Part shown: positions 39,882 through 48,953 of the stretch, piece by piece
Layout of the letters: every line of letters starts with the position of its first letter
Position numbering within the stretch: position 1 is the first letter of the stretch
Assembly (NCBI RefSeq): GCF_040833965.1
Contig: NZ_CP162142.1
Location: 1,327,001-1,391,000 of the forward strand
DNA length: 64,000 nucleotides
Source: Leptospira sp. WS39.C2
GTDB lineage: Bacteria; Spirochaetota; Leptospiria; Leptospirales; Leptospiraceae
Direction: 5' to 3'
Position numbers and translations under genes: made by a program
Notes under the pieces: model-generated
What the model was told of the DNA's origin: nothing
The model's input: only the letters and a program-made list of their open reading frames with translations
The model's database searches: none

Positions 39882-40198
39882 ATCCACTCATCAACGGAAT
39901 TCCCATACACTATCTCCTTGGCCTTGCGGGAATCCTTTTTTCCATTGGGGTTCTCGGTGTTCTCATCAGACGTAACATTGTGATCATCTTTATGTCAGTG
40001 GAACTCATTCTAAATTCTGTGAATTTGGTGTTTGTTACCTTTTCGAAAGCTTTATCTCATATCAATGGGGAAACCATTGTTTTCTTTGTGATGGCAATCG
40101 CTGCAGCGGAAGCAGCTGTGGGCCTTGCTCTTGTCATTGCTATCTTCCGTCATAAAAAATCCACGAACGTGGATGAACTCCAATCGATGAGATGGTAA
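39878..40198 (+). CDS. nuoK: NADH-quinone oxidoreductase subunit K
   Basis: NuoK is a three-helix MrpC-like proton-channel subunit of complex I. The 106 residues contain the two conserved membrane glutamates (in [11 protein letters not shown] and [11 protein letters not shown]). The length is typical. It is coupled to nuoJ (ATGA) and lies four bases before nuoL. Confidence 0.96.
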   Translation: MNPLINGIPIHYLLGLAGILFSIGVLGVLIRRNIVIIFMSVELILNSVNLVFVTFSKALSHINGETIVFFVMAIAAAEAAVGLALVIAIFRHKKSTNVDELQSMRW

Positions 40199-40202
40199 TC
40201 CT

Positions 40203-42131
40203 ATGTTAGATTTATTTCCAATCGTTGTTCTACTCCCTCTCCTTGGTTTTTTGCATAATGGACTCCTAAAAGATCGGATCCCACACAGGTTTGCAGGTGC
40301 CATTGGAACCCTCGCGGTTTTTATCCCTTTCCTTATCACCTTAGGTGCGTTTAACGAATTTAACCCGATGGAAAGAACCGCACCACATCTTGTGCCAGTG
40401 TTCGATTGGATTGTGATTGGAGATTTCAAAACCTCTTTTGGTTACCAAATCGACCAACTTTCTTTGTATATGACTCTCATCATTACAGGCATTGGATCCC
40501 TCATCCATTTGTATTCGATGGGATATATGAAAGGGAATAAAGGATACAACCGGTTTTTTTCTTACCTCAATTTATTTATCTTTTGTATGTTGAACCTTGT
40601 CCTCAGTGACAATTTGGTTTTGACCTTCCTTGGTTGGGAAGGTGTTGGTCTTGCTTCCTACTTACTCATCGGTTTCGATTATGACAAATCCTCGGCAGCA
40701 GAAGCAGGGATGAAGGCATTTATCTTAAACCGAATTGGGGATGTTGGTTTTATCTTAGGGACAGGGTTTCTTTATTGGTTAGGTGGGAGTTTACAATACC
40801 TTACCTTACAAACCAATTTGAGTGAACTATCCGAGTTTGCAAATTACGCAAATCTCATTGCCCTTTTCTTTTTCATTGCAGCAATGGGAAAATCCGCACA
40901 GATCCCACTGTATGTTTGGTTACCAGATGCGATGGCGGGTCCAACACCTGTATCGGCACTCATCCATGCGGCCACAATGGTAACTGCAGGAGTGTTTCTC
41001 ATCGTACGACTCAACTTTGTATTTTTCCTCGCTCCTGATACTTCCTTTTTCATTGCTTGTATTGGAGCACTCACTGCTTTATTTGCGGCAACAATTGGGC
41101 TTTTGCAAAACGATATCAAAAAAATCCTTGCTTACTCAACCGTATCCCAACTTGGTTTTATGTTCCTTGCCATGGGTAGCATGAGTTATGTGGCGGGACT
41201 TTTCCATTTAATGACACATGCATTTTTCAAGGCATTGTTATTCCTTGGTGCAGGTTCTGTCATCCATGCCCTCCACCATGAACAAAACATCAAACATATG
41301 GGGAAACTTTTTGGAAAAATCAAAATCACATCCTTAACCTTCTTACTCGGAACGTTAGCAATTGCAGGTTTTTTCCCGTTTTCTGGATTTTTCTCAAAAG
41401 ATTTGATTTTAGAAAAAACTTACACCTACGGTGCGTTTGGTTCTGTTCTTTGGACAGTGGGTGTAGTGGCTGCCTTTTTCACTTCGTTTTATATGTTCCG
41501 TCTTGTGTTTGTTGTTTTCTTTGGAAAGGACAATACAGACTCGCATCACAAAGTACATGAGTCTCCTTGGACCATGACATTCCCTCTCGTGGTATTAGCA
41601 GTGGGAGCAGTAGGAAGTGGGTTTTTTCTCACTCCTCATTTCTTTTTGCACATCGATACACTAGAACGATACTTTGCTCCTATTTTGGAACGAGGAACGA
41701 TACTTGCAAACCAAACGGGAACGTATACCAAACATACAGAACTCAATCATGGAGTTGAGATCTCCCTTGCGGCATTTTCTGTTGGAATCGCAAGTTTAGG
41801 CCTTATTTTAGCATATCTCATTTACCAAAGGAAACAAAGTCCGATCCTCGAGGAACATACTGGTTTTCGTAAGATCCTCTTTCATAAATACTACATCGAT
41901 GAAATCTATGATGTGCTTTTTGTGAAACCTTATGTTTTCCTTTCAAAAGGAATCGCTTATACCTTTGATATCAAAATCCTAGATCGTTTTTTTCTTGGGA
42001 TTGGTGGGAGTTTTGGAGTGATCGCCAATGGATTACGTAGGCTCCAATCTGGATTCATCGGTGATTATGCATTGTATGTGGTTCTTGGTACGTTTTGTAT
42101 CTTAGTGTATATATTAACAAGGGGGGTGTAA
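40203..42131 (+). CDS. nuoL: NADH-quinone oxidoreductase subunit L
   Basis: NuoL is the distal antiporter-like proton-pumping subunit. The 642 residues contain about 16 helices, with the conserved Glu in LGWEGVGLASYLL, the Lys in AMGKSAQIPLYVWLPDAM, the HAATMVTAGV helix and the amphipathic lateral helix expected near the C-terminus (about 560-600). The length is normal. nuoM follows after one base. Confidence 0.97.
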   Translation: MLDLFPIVVLLPLLGFLHNGLLKDRIPHRFAGAIGTLAVFIPFLITLGAFNEFNPMERTAPHLVPVFDWIVIGDFKTSFGYQIDQLSLYMTLIITGIGSLIHLYSMGYMKGNKGYNRFFSYLNLFIFCMLNLVLSDNLVLTFLGWEGVGLASYLLIGFDYDKSSAAEAGMKAFILNRIGDVGFILGTGFLYWLGGSLQYLTLQTNLSELSEFANYANLIALFFFIAAMGKSAQIPLYVWLPDAMAGPTPVSALIHAATMVTAGVFLIVRLNFVFFLAPDTSFFIACIGALTALFAATIGLLQNDIKKILAYSTVSQLGFMFLAMGSMSYVAGLFHLMTHAFFKALLFLGAGSVIHALHHEQNIKHMGKLFGKIKITSLTFLLGTLAIAGFFPFSGFFSKDLILEKTYTYGAFGSVLWTVGVVAAFFTSFYMFRLVFVVFFGKDNTDSHHKVHESPWTMTFPLVVLAVGAVGSGFFLTPHFFLHIDTLERYFAPILERGTILANQTGTYTKHTELNHGVEISLAAFSVGIASLGLILAYLIYQRKQSPILEEHTGFRKILFHKYYIDEIYDVLFVKPYVFLSKGIAYTFDIKILDRFFLGIGGSFGVIANGLRRLQSGFIGDYALYVVLGTFCILVYILTRGV

Positions 42132-42132
42132 G

Positions 42133-43872
42133 GTGCCGGAACAAATTTTATCCATCATTATCTTTTTACCAATAGTTTCCTCTTTTCTCATCGTAGTGCA
42201 AAAACGTGTGGGAGCAGTGGTTGTCATCTCTGCTTTATCCTCTGCATTTACGACGATCCTTTCAGTGGGCCTTTTTTTCTTTTATGATACTTCTAAGTCT
42301 GGGTTACAGTTTGTACATTGGATTCCAGATTGGATCCTTTCAGGCAAACTCAGTGTGGATTACCATGTGGGTCTTGATGGTGTGTCTCTTCTTTTATTTG
42401 CTCTCACAGCCTTTATGTTCTTTTTATCGAGCATTGCTTCTTGGTCAAATATTCCCAAAAAAATCAAAGAATTCCATATCTGTTTACTTGTATTGGAAAC
42501 AGCTGTGCTTGGGGTATTTGCTTCTGGGAACTTAGTTTTGTTTTATGTATTTTGGGAGCTAATGGTGCTTCCGATGGTGCTTATGATTGGAATTTGGGGT
42601 GGGGAAGAACGTACAAAAGCCGCACTCAAATACTTTCTATTTTCCATGGCCGGATCCTTATTTATGTTAGGTGGGATTCTCACTCTGTATTTCAAAACAG
42701 GAAAAACATCCATTGAATCTCTTTCCACAGCAAGTTTGGCTATGTATTCCGAACCACTCCAATGGTTTTTGTTTCTTAGTTTTTTTCTAGCTTTTGCGAT
42801 CAAAATCCCTCTTTTCCCATTCCATACTTGGATGCCAGATGTGCATACGCAAGCACCTACCGTTGGTTCGGTGGACCTTGCAGGTGTATTGCTTAAGATT
42901 GGGGCTTATGGTTTCATTCGGTTTTGTATTCCATTTTTTCCAGAACAAAGTCTTTTTTCCCAAACAGGGGTACAAAGCTTAGCTGTGATTGGGATTGTTT
43001 ATGGATCGATGGCAGCCCTTGTCCAAACCGACATCAAACGAATCATTGCTTATAGTTCCTTATCTCACTTGGGGTTTTGTATTTTAGGGATCTTTTCTTT
43101 TACGACAGAAGGTGTGGTTGGTGGGATGTTACAAATGGTATCCCATGGAGTATCCACGGGGATGATCTTTCTTATGATTGGTATGATTTATGAAAGAGCC
43201 CATACAAGGAACATTTCTGAGTTTGGTGGTCTTGCGGGTCAAATGCCAGTGTTTTCTACTTTTTTTCTCATCGCAGTTCTCTCTTCCATTGGCCTACCCG
43301 GAACAAACGGGTTTGTAGGAGAATTTCTCATCCTAATGGGTGCGATCAAATCCAATGTATGGCTCGGTGGGATTGCGGCCACGGGTGTTGTGCTTGGTGC
43401 CTTATACCTGTTATGGTTTGTGAAACGATTCCTTTTTGGAGTGAGTAAAACCATACAAGCCAAACCTTATAAAGACCTTAGCTTTCGAGAAATTGGAATT
43501 TTAACACCGCTCCTGGTGTTTATTTTTTGGATAGGAATTTATCCAAAACCATTTTTAGAAATTTTACAGACCTCTTCGAATGTCTTTTTAAATGTTTCTT
43601 CTGTGGAGTCGGTTACCGAACGAAAATCGATCCAAAAAGATTTTTTAGACCCAGGTGTTGAACGGTTGTATCCTGATTACTTAAGTTTAGGAAAAGAACC
43701 AAAATCCTATGAAGAAAGGTTAGGGGTGTTTAAATCCCCATTTGCCTTACCTAGTTTTGTTTCCATACAGAAACCAATTCCACATCCAAACGACAATTTG
43801 GAAAATTTAGAAAACTCCATTGAGTCCGATTTTGATTTGGAACATACCCCAAGCGAGAAAAAAGGAAACTAA
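42133..43872 (+). CDS. nuoM: NADH-quinone oxidoreductase subunit M with an extra hydrophilic tail
   Basis: NuoM is the second antiporter-like pump. The core (about residues 1-485) has the conserved Glu in FWELMVLPMVLMIG, the PFHTWMPDVHTQAP motif and LQTDIKRIIAYSSLSH. The frame then continues for about 95 hydrophilic, acidic residues (roughly 43587-43872) that normal NuoM proteins of about 500 residues lack; the total is 579. The start is GTG 42133, preceded by an AGGGGGG ribosome-binding site. The tail shows no frameshift signature and its stop is followed immediately by the nuoN leader, so it seems to be real coding sequence. Confidence 0.93.
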   Translation: MPEQILSIIIFLPIVSSFLIVVQKRVGAVVVISALSSAFTTILSVGLFFFYDTSKSGLQFVHWIPDWILSGKLSVDYHVGLDGVSLLLFALTAFMFFLSSIASWSNIPKKIKEFHICLLVLETAVLGVFASGNLVLFYVFWELMVLPMVLMIGIWGGEERTKAALKYFLFSMAGSLFMLGGILTLYFKTGKTSIESLSTASLAMYSEPLQWFLFLSFFLAFAIKIPLFPFHTWMPDVHTQAPTVGSVDLAGVLLKIGAYGFIRFCIPFFPEQSLFSQTGVQSLAVIGIVYGSMAALVQTDIKRIIAYSSLSHLGFCILGIFSFTTEGVVGGMLQMVSHGVSTGMIFLMIGMIYERAHTRNISEFGGLAGQMPVFSTFFLIAVLSSIGLPGTNGFVGEFLILMGAIKSNVWLGGIAATGVVLGALYLLWFVKRFLFGVSKTIQAKPYKDLSFREIGILTPLLVFIFWIGIYPKPFLEILQTSSNVFLNVSSVESVTERKSIQKDFLDPGVERLYPDYLSLGKEPKSYEERLGVFKSPFALPSFVSIQKPIPHPNDNLENLENSIESDFDLEHTPSEKKGN

Positions 43873-43873
43873 C

Positions 43874-45316
43874 ATGTCGTATACTCCTTCTTCCAATGAT
43901 TTAATCGCAATTTCTCCCATGCTCATCCTCTGTGGGGTTGCTTTACTTTCCCTCGTTGTCCAGTTTTTGATTCCCAAAGAAGAAGAGGCGAAACCTCTTT
44001 GGGTACTTTCTGTTTTTGGAATCCTAACGGCAATGTATGCGCTCTATCACATTACAAACTCGCCTGGATACGGCAAATTTTTTGGATCCCAAATTTCAGT
44101 AAGCCCTCTGACAGTCTGGCTCAGTGCGATTTATTTAATTGCAGGGCTCATCACTTTACTCATTGCTCCTCCATTTTTGTCGGAACACAAAACCCTTTTT
44201 CCAGAGTTTTTTCCCTTACTTCTGTTTTGTTTATCTGGGATGATGTTTCTCACTTCGGGTTATGATCTGATCGTCATCTTTGTTGGTTTGGAAATACTTT
44301 CGCTTTCTTTGTATGTGATGATCGGTATGGCAAGGACATCTGTTTCTGCTTTGGAAAGTGCGATGAAGTATTTTTTACTTGGAACGTTTAGTTCAGGTTT
44401 TATGTTACTTGGGATTGCCTTTTTATATGGTGGTTCAGGGACAACAAACCTTGATGGTGCACTTCGTGGATTATTTTTAAAAGGCTACGAATCAAACTTT
44501 TCCAAACTTGGACTTGGACTTTTTCTTGTGGGTGTTTCTTTCAAAGCAGCACTCGTCCCTTTTCACTCGTGGACACCAGATGTTTATGAAGGTGCACAAA
44601 CACCTATCACAGGTTTCATGGCAAGTGCAGGAAAGGCATCGGCCCTTGGTCTTGTTATTGTAATCTTCAATCATGTTCCTATAGGCGAAATTGGAAGTGC
44701 TTGGAAAGTCCTAATGGGAACAATTGCATTAATCTCCATGACTTGGGGGAATATCGTTGCCCTCAAACAAGAAAATTTAAAACGAATGTTAGCTTATTCT
44801 TCGATCTCTCATGCCGGATACATTGTAGCCGGGATTAGTTGCGGCGCAGGGCTTGAAGCTTTGTATTATCTTTTTTCCTATTCTTTACTCAACCTTGCTG
44901 CCTTTGCCATCATTTCCTATTTGGAACAAGGGAAACATGAAGTGACGGTGAATGGAATCTCTCATTTAAGCGGTGAACATCCGTTAACGGCACTAGCACT
45001 CAGTGTGATCTTTTTGTCCTTTGCTGGATTTCCTCCTCTTATAGGTTTTTGGACGAAACTTTTCCTCTTACAAAAAATCGCAGAGTCCGACCTCCTATTC
45101 AACCGGATCTTACTTTTTGGTGCAGTCGCAAACTCTTGTGTCGCCTTTTACTATTATATGAAAATTACGATCCAATCCTATATGAAACAGGAAACAGGCA
45201 ATGTCGCTGGTGTACGTGACTTGCCGAATATGCCAACTCTTGGATTTTTAGTGTTTTTGCTCTGTGTGTTTTTCACGGCAGGATGGATTTTCTTCCAACC
45301 AGGTGCCTTGCTTTAA
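43874..45316 (+). CDS. nuoN: NADH-quinone oxidoreductase subunit N
   Basis: NuoN is the third antiporter-like pump, nearest the quinone module. Of its 480 residues most form 14 helices, with the conserved Glu in VGLEILSLSLYVMIG, Lys in VSFKAALVPFHSWTPDVYEGA and LKQENLKRMLAYSSISHAGY. ATG 43874 has an AAGGA ribosome-binding site seven bases upstream; an earlier in-frame ATG (43820) lies within nuoM and is rejected. It ends the operon. Confidence 0.96.
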   Translation: MSYTPSSNDLIAISPMLILCGVALLSLVVQFLIPKEEEAKPLWVLSVFGILTAMYALYHITNSPGYGKFFGSQISVSPLTVWLSAIYLIAGLITLLIAPPFLSEHKTLFPEFFPLLLFCLSGMMFLTSGYDLIVIFVGLEILSLSLYVMIGMARTSVSALESAMKYFLLGTFSSGFMLLGIAFLYGGSGTTNLDGALRGLFLKGYESNFSKLGLGLFLVGVSFKAALVPFHSWTPDVYEGAQTPITGFMASAGKASALGLVIVIFNHVPIGEIGSAWKVLMGTIALISMTWGNIVALKQENLKRMLAYSSISHAGYIVAGISCGAGLEALYYLFSYSLLNLAAFAIISYLEQGKHEVTVNGISHLSGEHPLTALALSVIFLSFAGFPPLIGFWTKLFLLQKIAESDLLFNRILLFGAVANSCVAFYYYMKITIQSYMKQETGNVAGVRDLPNMPTLGFLVFLLCVFFTAGWIFFQPGALL

Positions 45317-45362
45317 ATCTGCTATAACGGAATTACATCCAGGATAGCGAAAAACTAGTTGA

Positions 45363-45380
45363 TTCCCAGGAGAGTGGGAA
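45363..45380 (+). other. Short inverted repeat between nuoN and mtnD
   Basis: TTCCCA (45363-45368) and TGGGAA (45375-45380) form a six-base stem over a six-base loop in the 93-base gap. No T-tract follows, so it is at best a weak stop for the nuo transcript, or part of the mtnD leader. No SAM-type riboswitch pattern was recognised in this gap. Confidence 0.3.
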
Positions 45381-45409
45381 AAGGGTAGTGGATAAGGTGG
45401 TAAATTCGA

Positions 45410-45943
45410 ATGGCAACGATTGTAAAAAAACAAGAAACGATCCAGGACAAAGACCAAGTGAAGGCTTTTCTCACCAAAAAAGGTCTCGTGTATGAGTCTT
45501 ACAAAACTCCTGAATCCTTGGATCTCATCCTTAGCCAAAAAGGTTTATCCGATGCGGAAAAAGAAGAAGTACTTTCTGGTTTGGAATACCGTTTTGACCA
45601 ATTGAAAAAAGAACATGGCTACAAAGCAAACGACCTCGTGGTTTTACATGATGAGGTACCTGGCATAAGCGAAATGTTAGCGAAGTTTGACAAACTCCAC
45701 ATCCACACGGATGAGGAAGTTCGTTATATCATTGATGGAAGCGGAATTTTTGGTTTCATCATCGATGGAGAACGTTTTGAAGTGCATGTAGGAAAAGGTG
45801 ATTTTATCTCCATCCCTGCCAATACCAATCATTGGTTTACTTTGGACAAAAATTTACGAATCAAAGCTGTGCGTTACTTCAAAGACAATTCTGGATGGAC
45901 TCCTGTGTATGTTGACGAGTCAAAAGTCCTCGTAAACGCCTAA
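45410..45943 (+). CDS. mtnD: Acireductone dioxygenase
   Basis: MtnD (ARD) oxidises acireductone in the methionine salvage pathway; Fe(II) gives the keto-acid precursor of methionine and Ni(II) gives an off-pathway product with CO. The 177-residue cupin shows the metal ligands His97, His99, Glu103 (HIHTDEEVR) and His141 (NTNHWF) in the expected pattern. An AAGGTGG ribosome-binding site precedes the ATG. No other mtn gene is in the window, so the rest of the pathway must lie elsewhere. Confidence 0.92.
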   Translation: MATIVKKQETIQDKDQVKAFLTKKGLVYESYKTPESLDLILSQKGLSDAEKEEVLSGLEYRFDQLKKEHGYKANDLVVLHDEVPGISEMLAKFDKLHIHTDEEVRYIIDGSGIFGFIIDGERFEVHVGKGDFISIPANTNHWFTLDKNLRIKAVRYFKDNSGWTPVYVDESKVLVNA

Positions 45944-46000
45944 TCACACTAATTTGAAATTGAACTTCTAACGAAGTTGGTCACAATACTTTTATGACTT

Positions 46001-46023
46001 TCACCTAAGTTTAACTTAGGTGA
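46001..46023. terminator. Hairpin between convergent mtnD and recJ
   Basis: TCACCTAAGT (46001-46010) and ACTTAGGTGA (46014-46023) form a perfect ten-base stem with a three-base loop in the gap between the converging genes. T-runs are weak on both strands, but stem, tight loop and position fit a bidirectional transcription stop. A smaller inverted repeat (45963-45978) lies just upstream. Confidence 0.55.
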
Positions 46024-46071
46024 GAGATACGTTCCATTTTTCAGATAACAATTGTAAGTTTTCTTTTTCTT

Positions 46072-48093
46072 TTAGGTTTCCGATTTCCCAAACCACTCGA
46101 CGATGAACTGCAAAGTTGTCCTACCTTGGTAAAAGTTTTCTTCCAAATTTCCCACCAAATCAAAACTTCCGTGTTTCGACATATAGTTTTGGAATTCTTC
46201 CCCTTTGTTCCAAATCATAAATTTTAAGGAACCACTGCCTACTATATGAAACCGAACATGTTTTCCTCCGCTAAGGGGAGTTAGGTGAATCGCCTTTGCT
46301 TTTCGAATCCCCAGTTTGATATCGGGATTTCCTTGGCCAAATGGTTCTAAGTCTTTCCATTCTTTTAAAAGTTTATCACCCATTTCTTCGGGTAGTACTG
46401 TAAAATCTGTTTCAATTTGATGAACTTTGTTACTGGTAATATCTTCCTCTAACCAAAGTTTTGCTTTTTCATACAATTCGGATTCGAATTTGGGAAGCTG
46501 ATCGATCGTAATCGAAAATCCACCTGCTTCTGGGTGGCCACCAAAATGTAAAAAATGGTGTGATAGGGATTCAAGCAGTTCTAGTACATTTTCTGGTCCG
46601 TAAGAACGAATGCTCCCTCTCGCATCACCATTATCAGGTGCTACGAAGATGGCAGGTTTTTTATAGGTATCTACCATCCTTGTGGCTACAATTCCACTCA
46701 CACCTGGTTCCATATCAGGTTCGTAACAATACACAACTTCATGCCCAGTGCGTTCTGGTTTTCTTGCAAAATAACGTTCCACCCGGTCCATATTGCGTTT
46801 GGTTCGTTCTTTTCGTTCTTCATTTATCGAAAGGAGGAGTTTGGCCCGTATTTTAGCATCTGATTCTGATTCGGATAATAAGAGAGAAACTGCTTCTTCG
46901 GTTTTTCCCATCCGACCAGCAGCATTCACAACAGGTCCGATGGACCAACCCAAGTCTTTTGTTGTGATTCCATTTGGATTGAGTTTCAGTTCTTTTAATA
47001 GTTCTTTTAAACCTTTTCTTTTTTTGTCGCCTATGTAGAGTTTGGTTAGTGATTCCAGGGCAAGTTTGACAAAATGTCTGTTTTCACCAACAAGGGGCAT
47101 CATATCTGTGATCGTACCAATTCCTGCAAGATCTGTTTCTTCTTCTAATTGTTCAAAAAAATTTGGGATTTTTTGGCATTGGTAAAAGAATAGTTTTCGT
47201 TCGTCATCTAACGGAATATTGGTGGTGAAATCTTCGGGATAAGGCAGAATTTTCGCATTGGTAAAATCAATTTTTAATTCATTTTGGATTTCCAGATGGG
47301 TATTGTTCGGATTTGACACTTCTTTGGAAGTAGAATTAACCGTGGAAGTGAATGGGCTTTCATTGAGTTTTTTTCCATTTTGGAAATAGACAATTTCTTT
47401 TGAACCATCTTCGTTAGTGATGGTTTTTTGATACAACTGGTTCCATTCAGAACTTTGGTGGAATAAAATTGCCGATACCAGTTTAAAAGATAGGGCAGCT
47501 GTGCAGATTTTTTTTTCAGGGTAGTTTGAGTCGGTCCGCCTTGGGTTTACCAAAGCACAGTTTTTGGGAATGCGAACAGGCACTTCATGGTGGTCAAGGA
47601 CAATGACTTGGATTCCAATAGATGTTAATTCATCAATTTCATCTGCCTGGCTTGAACCAAAGTCAAGTGTGACAAGTAGATCTGGTTTTGCTCTTTTGAT
47701 TTTTGTGACAGCTTCTTTGCAAAGGCCGTAAGGATCACTCTCCGAAGAAACCATCACTTCTAAATTAGTTCCTTGAAACGCAGGGTGAGATCGTAAAAAG
47801 AAAGCAAGTAAACAAGTGGAGCTCACTCCATCAGAGTCTCGGTCTCCATAGAGTAAAATCTTTCGATTTGACTTTGCATAAGTAATGAGTAGGTCAACTG
47901 CCTCTGTGATATCAGGTAGAGAGAAGGGGGAATGGAAACAGGAAAAATCAGAAACAAGAAGTTCTTTCGGATGGGTGTTTTTGAGTCCCTCCCTTCGGTC
48001 TACTAGGTATCGAAGGATGGGTCTTTTTGAATCAACTTTGGTTCGAACTTCGGATAAGAGTGGTCCGAAGTGAACCTTTGTTACATGATGCAA
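46072..48093 (-). CDS. recJ: RecJ-type single-strand DNA exonuclease (DHH family)
   Basis: RecJ is a 5'-3' single-strand exonuclease of recombination and mismatch repair. The DHH domain shows motif I as GDRDSDG (Asp84, Asp86, Asp88), a further Asp in LVTLDFGSS, the DHH triad at residues 167-169 and NPRRTDSNYPEK. DHHA1 shows GGHPEAGGF, and a C-terminal OB-like domain follows. Motif I differs slightly from the common DYDADG form but keeps its aspartates. About 75 extra, polar residues (220-295) interrupt the DHH domain. The start is TTG 48093, overlapping the end of the bactofilin gene by 13 bases. Confidence 0.88.
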   Translation of the reverse strand: MHHVTKVHFGPLLSEVRTKVDSKRPILRYLVDRREGLKNTHPKELLVSDFSCFHSPFSLPDITEAVDLLITYAKSNRKILLYGDRDSDGVSSTCLLAFFLRSHPAFQGTNLEVMVSSESDPYGLCKEAVTKIKRAKPDLLVTLDFGSSQADEIDELTSIGIQVIVLDHHEVPVRIPKNCALVNPRRTDSNYPEKKICTAALSFKLVSAILFHQSSEWNQLYQKTITNEDGSKEIVYFQNGKKLNESPFTSTVNSTSKEVSNPNNTHLEIQNELKIDFTNAKILPYPEDFTTNIPLDDERKLFFYQCQKIPNFFEQLEEETDLAGIGTITDMMPLVGENRHFVKLALESLTKLYIGDKKRKGLKELLKELKLNPNGITTKDLGWSIGPVVNAAGRMGKTEEAVSLLLSESESDAKIRAKLLLSINEERKERTKRNMDRVERYFARKPERTGHEVVYCYEPDMEPGVSGIVATRMVDTYKKPAIFVAPDNGDARGSIRSYGPENVLELLESLSHHFLHFGGHPEAGGFSITIDQLPKFESELYEKAKLWLEEDITSNKVHQIETDFTVLPEEMGDKLLKEWKDLEPFGQGNPDIKLGIRKAKAIHLTPLSGGKHVRFHIVGSGSLKFMIWNKGEEFQNYMSKHGSFDLVGNLEENFYQGRTTLQFIVEWFGKSET

Positions 48094-48401
48094 TTGCCAA
48101 TGATTTTGGAACCAAATTCCACTTCAAGACCAGGAGTTTTGATATCACCTACAACCTTTCCATTTTTTTTGAGTTCCACTTTTTCTTTCGCATCGACATT
48201 CCCTTTTAGATTGCCAAGGACAACTAAACTTCCTACTTCCACGTCTGCTTCCACATCACCTGTTTCATCAATGATGAGTTTGCCATGGGAAGTGATTGTG
48301 CCTTTGAATTGGCCTTTTATTTTTAAAGTTTGGTTAAAGGAAAGGGTTCCGCGAAACGTGATGTCATCGCTAATTATTGTGTCTATCGATTCGTCTTTCA
48401 T
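48081..48401 (-). CDS. Bactofilin (polymer-forming cytoskeletal protein)
   Basis: Bactofilins polymerise without nucleotides and organise cell shape and envelope enzymes. The 106 residues form one beta-helix domain with the regular hydrophobic/Gly repeat: GTLSFNQTLKIKGQFKGTI-like rungs, then KLIIDETGDVEADVEVG and LVVLGNLKGNV. Short polar termini flank it, as usual. No membrane segment is present. It is followed directly by recJ on the same strand. In helical Leptospira, bactofilins are implicated in cell helicity, so this could be a shape determinant. Confidence 0.88.
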   Translation of the reverse strand: MKDESIDTIISDDITFRGTLSFNQTLKIKGQFKGTITSHGKLIIDETGDVEADVEVGSLVVLGNLKGNVDAKEKVELKKNGKVVGDIKTPGLEVEFGSKIIGNCIM

Positions 48402-48554
48402 CAGTAGGGATAGTGTTCCTCTCTAGTACAGTTTTGGCAACTCTATCGTTCTTAGCATTTTGTCATAAATGGAAAAAAGTTCATATTTGCGAGGGAATTC
48501 TCTTGTCGCATCGGTTCCATCTCTGAAACTGGGTCTCAAGAATAGGAAACGGCA

Positions 48555-48881
48555 GTGAAAATTAGGCGCTTCTGGAAGTCTGGGTTCATCCTACTTCTAG
48601 CGGTTTTCATCAATCTAAATCTGGTTGACGACCGGTTTGTTTCACCCCTCGAAGATTTGGACTTCCAATACCAAACTTACGAGTTGGAAGAGACGACTCG
48701 TGTGCTCTCTTCCTCTAAGGAATCCAATCAGGTCCTAAAACTCGTTCCAAACAAACGAGAACACTCCTTTGTCAAAATTTCCCTCAATCGTTATGCGATT
48801 TTGACAACAGAAACAGAATTTTTTACTGAAATTTCCATATTATTTTTCTTTCTCTACCTCCCTCCGCCTACTTTGGCGTAA
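48555..48881 (+). CDS. Small hypothetical protein with N-terminal membrane segment
   Basis: This frame of 108 residues starts at GTG 48555 with an AGGA ribosome-binding site nine bases upstream. A basic start (KIRRFWK) and one hydrophobic segment (about residues 9-24) suggest a signal peptide or anchor, followed by a charged region and a second hydrophobic stretch at the very end. I do not recognise a family. It lies between the divergent bactofilin gene and the efflux operon. The gap 48402-48554 should hold promoters for both directions, but no confident -35/-10 pair was found. Confidence 0.4.
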   Translation: MKIRRFWKSGFILLLAVFINLNLVDDRFVSPLEDLDFQYQTYELEETTRVLSSSKESNQVLKLVPNKREHSFVKISLNRYAILTTETEFFTEISILFFFLYLPPPTLA

Positions 48882-48905
48882 TCGTTGCATGCAATTTACG
48901 TCTGT

Positions 48906-48929
48906 TCCCTACCCTTCGTTTTGTAGGGA
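48906..48929 (+). other. Hairpin in the leader of the efflux pump gene
   Basis: TCCCTAC (48906-48912) and GTAGGGA (48923-48929) form a seven-base stem over a ten-base loop, 24 bases before the pump ATG. There is no T-tract. It may be an attenuator-like or operator element, or a weak stop for the preceding small gene. Confidence 0.35.
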
Positions 48930-48953
48930 GAAATCATATTTGAAATAGGTATT

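Noticed and set aside
45317..45409. Possible SAM or other riboswitch before mtnD
   Set aside because: Only a short six-base stem is present, and the gap is too small and unlike any riboswitch core I know.
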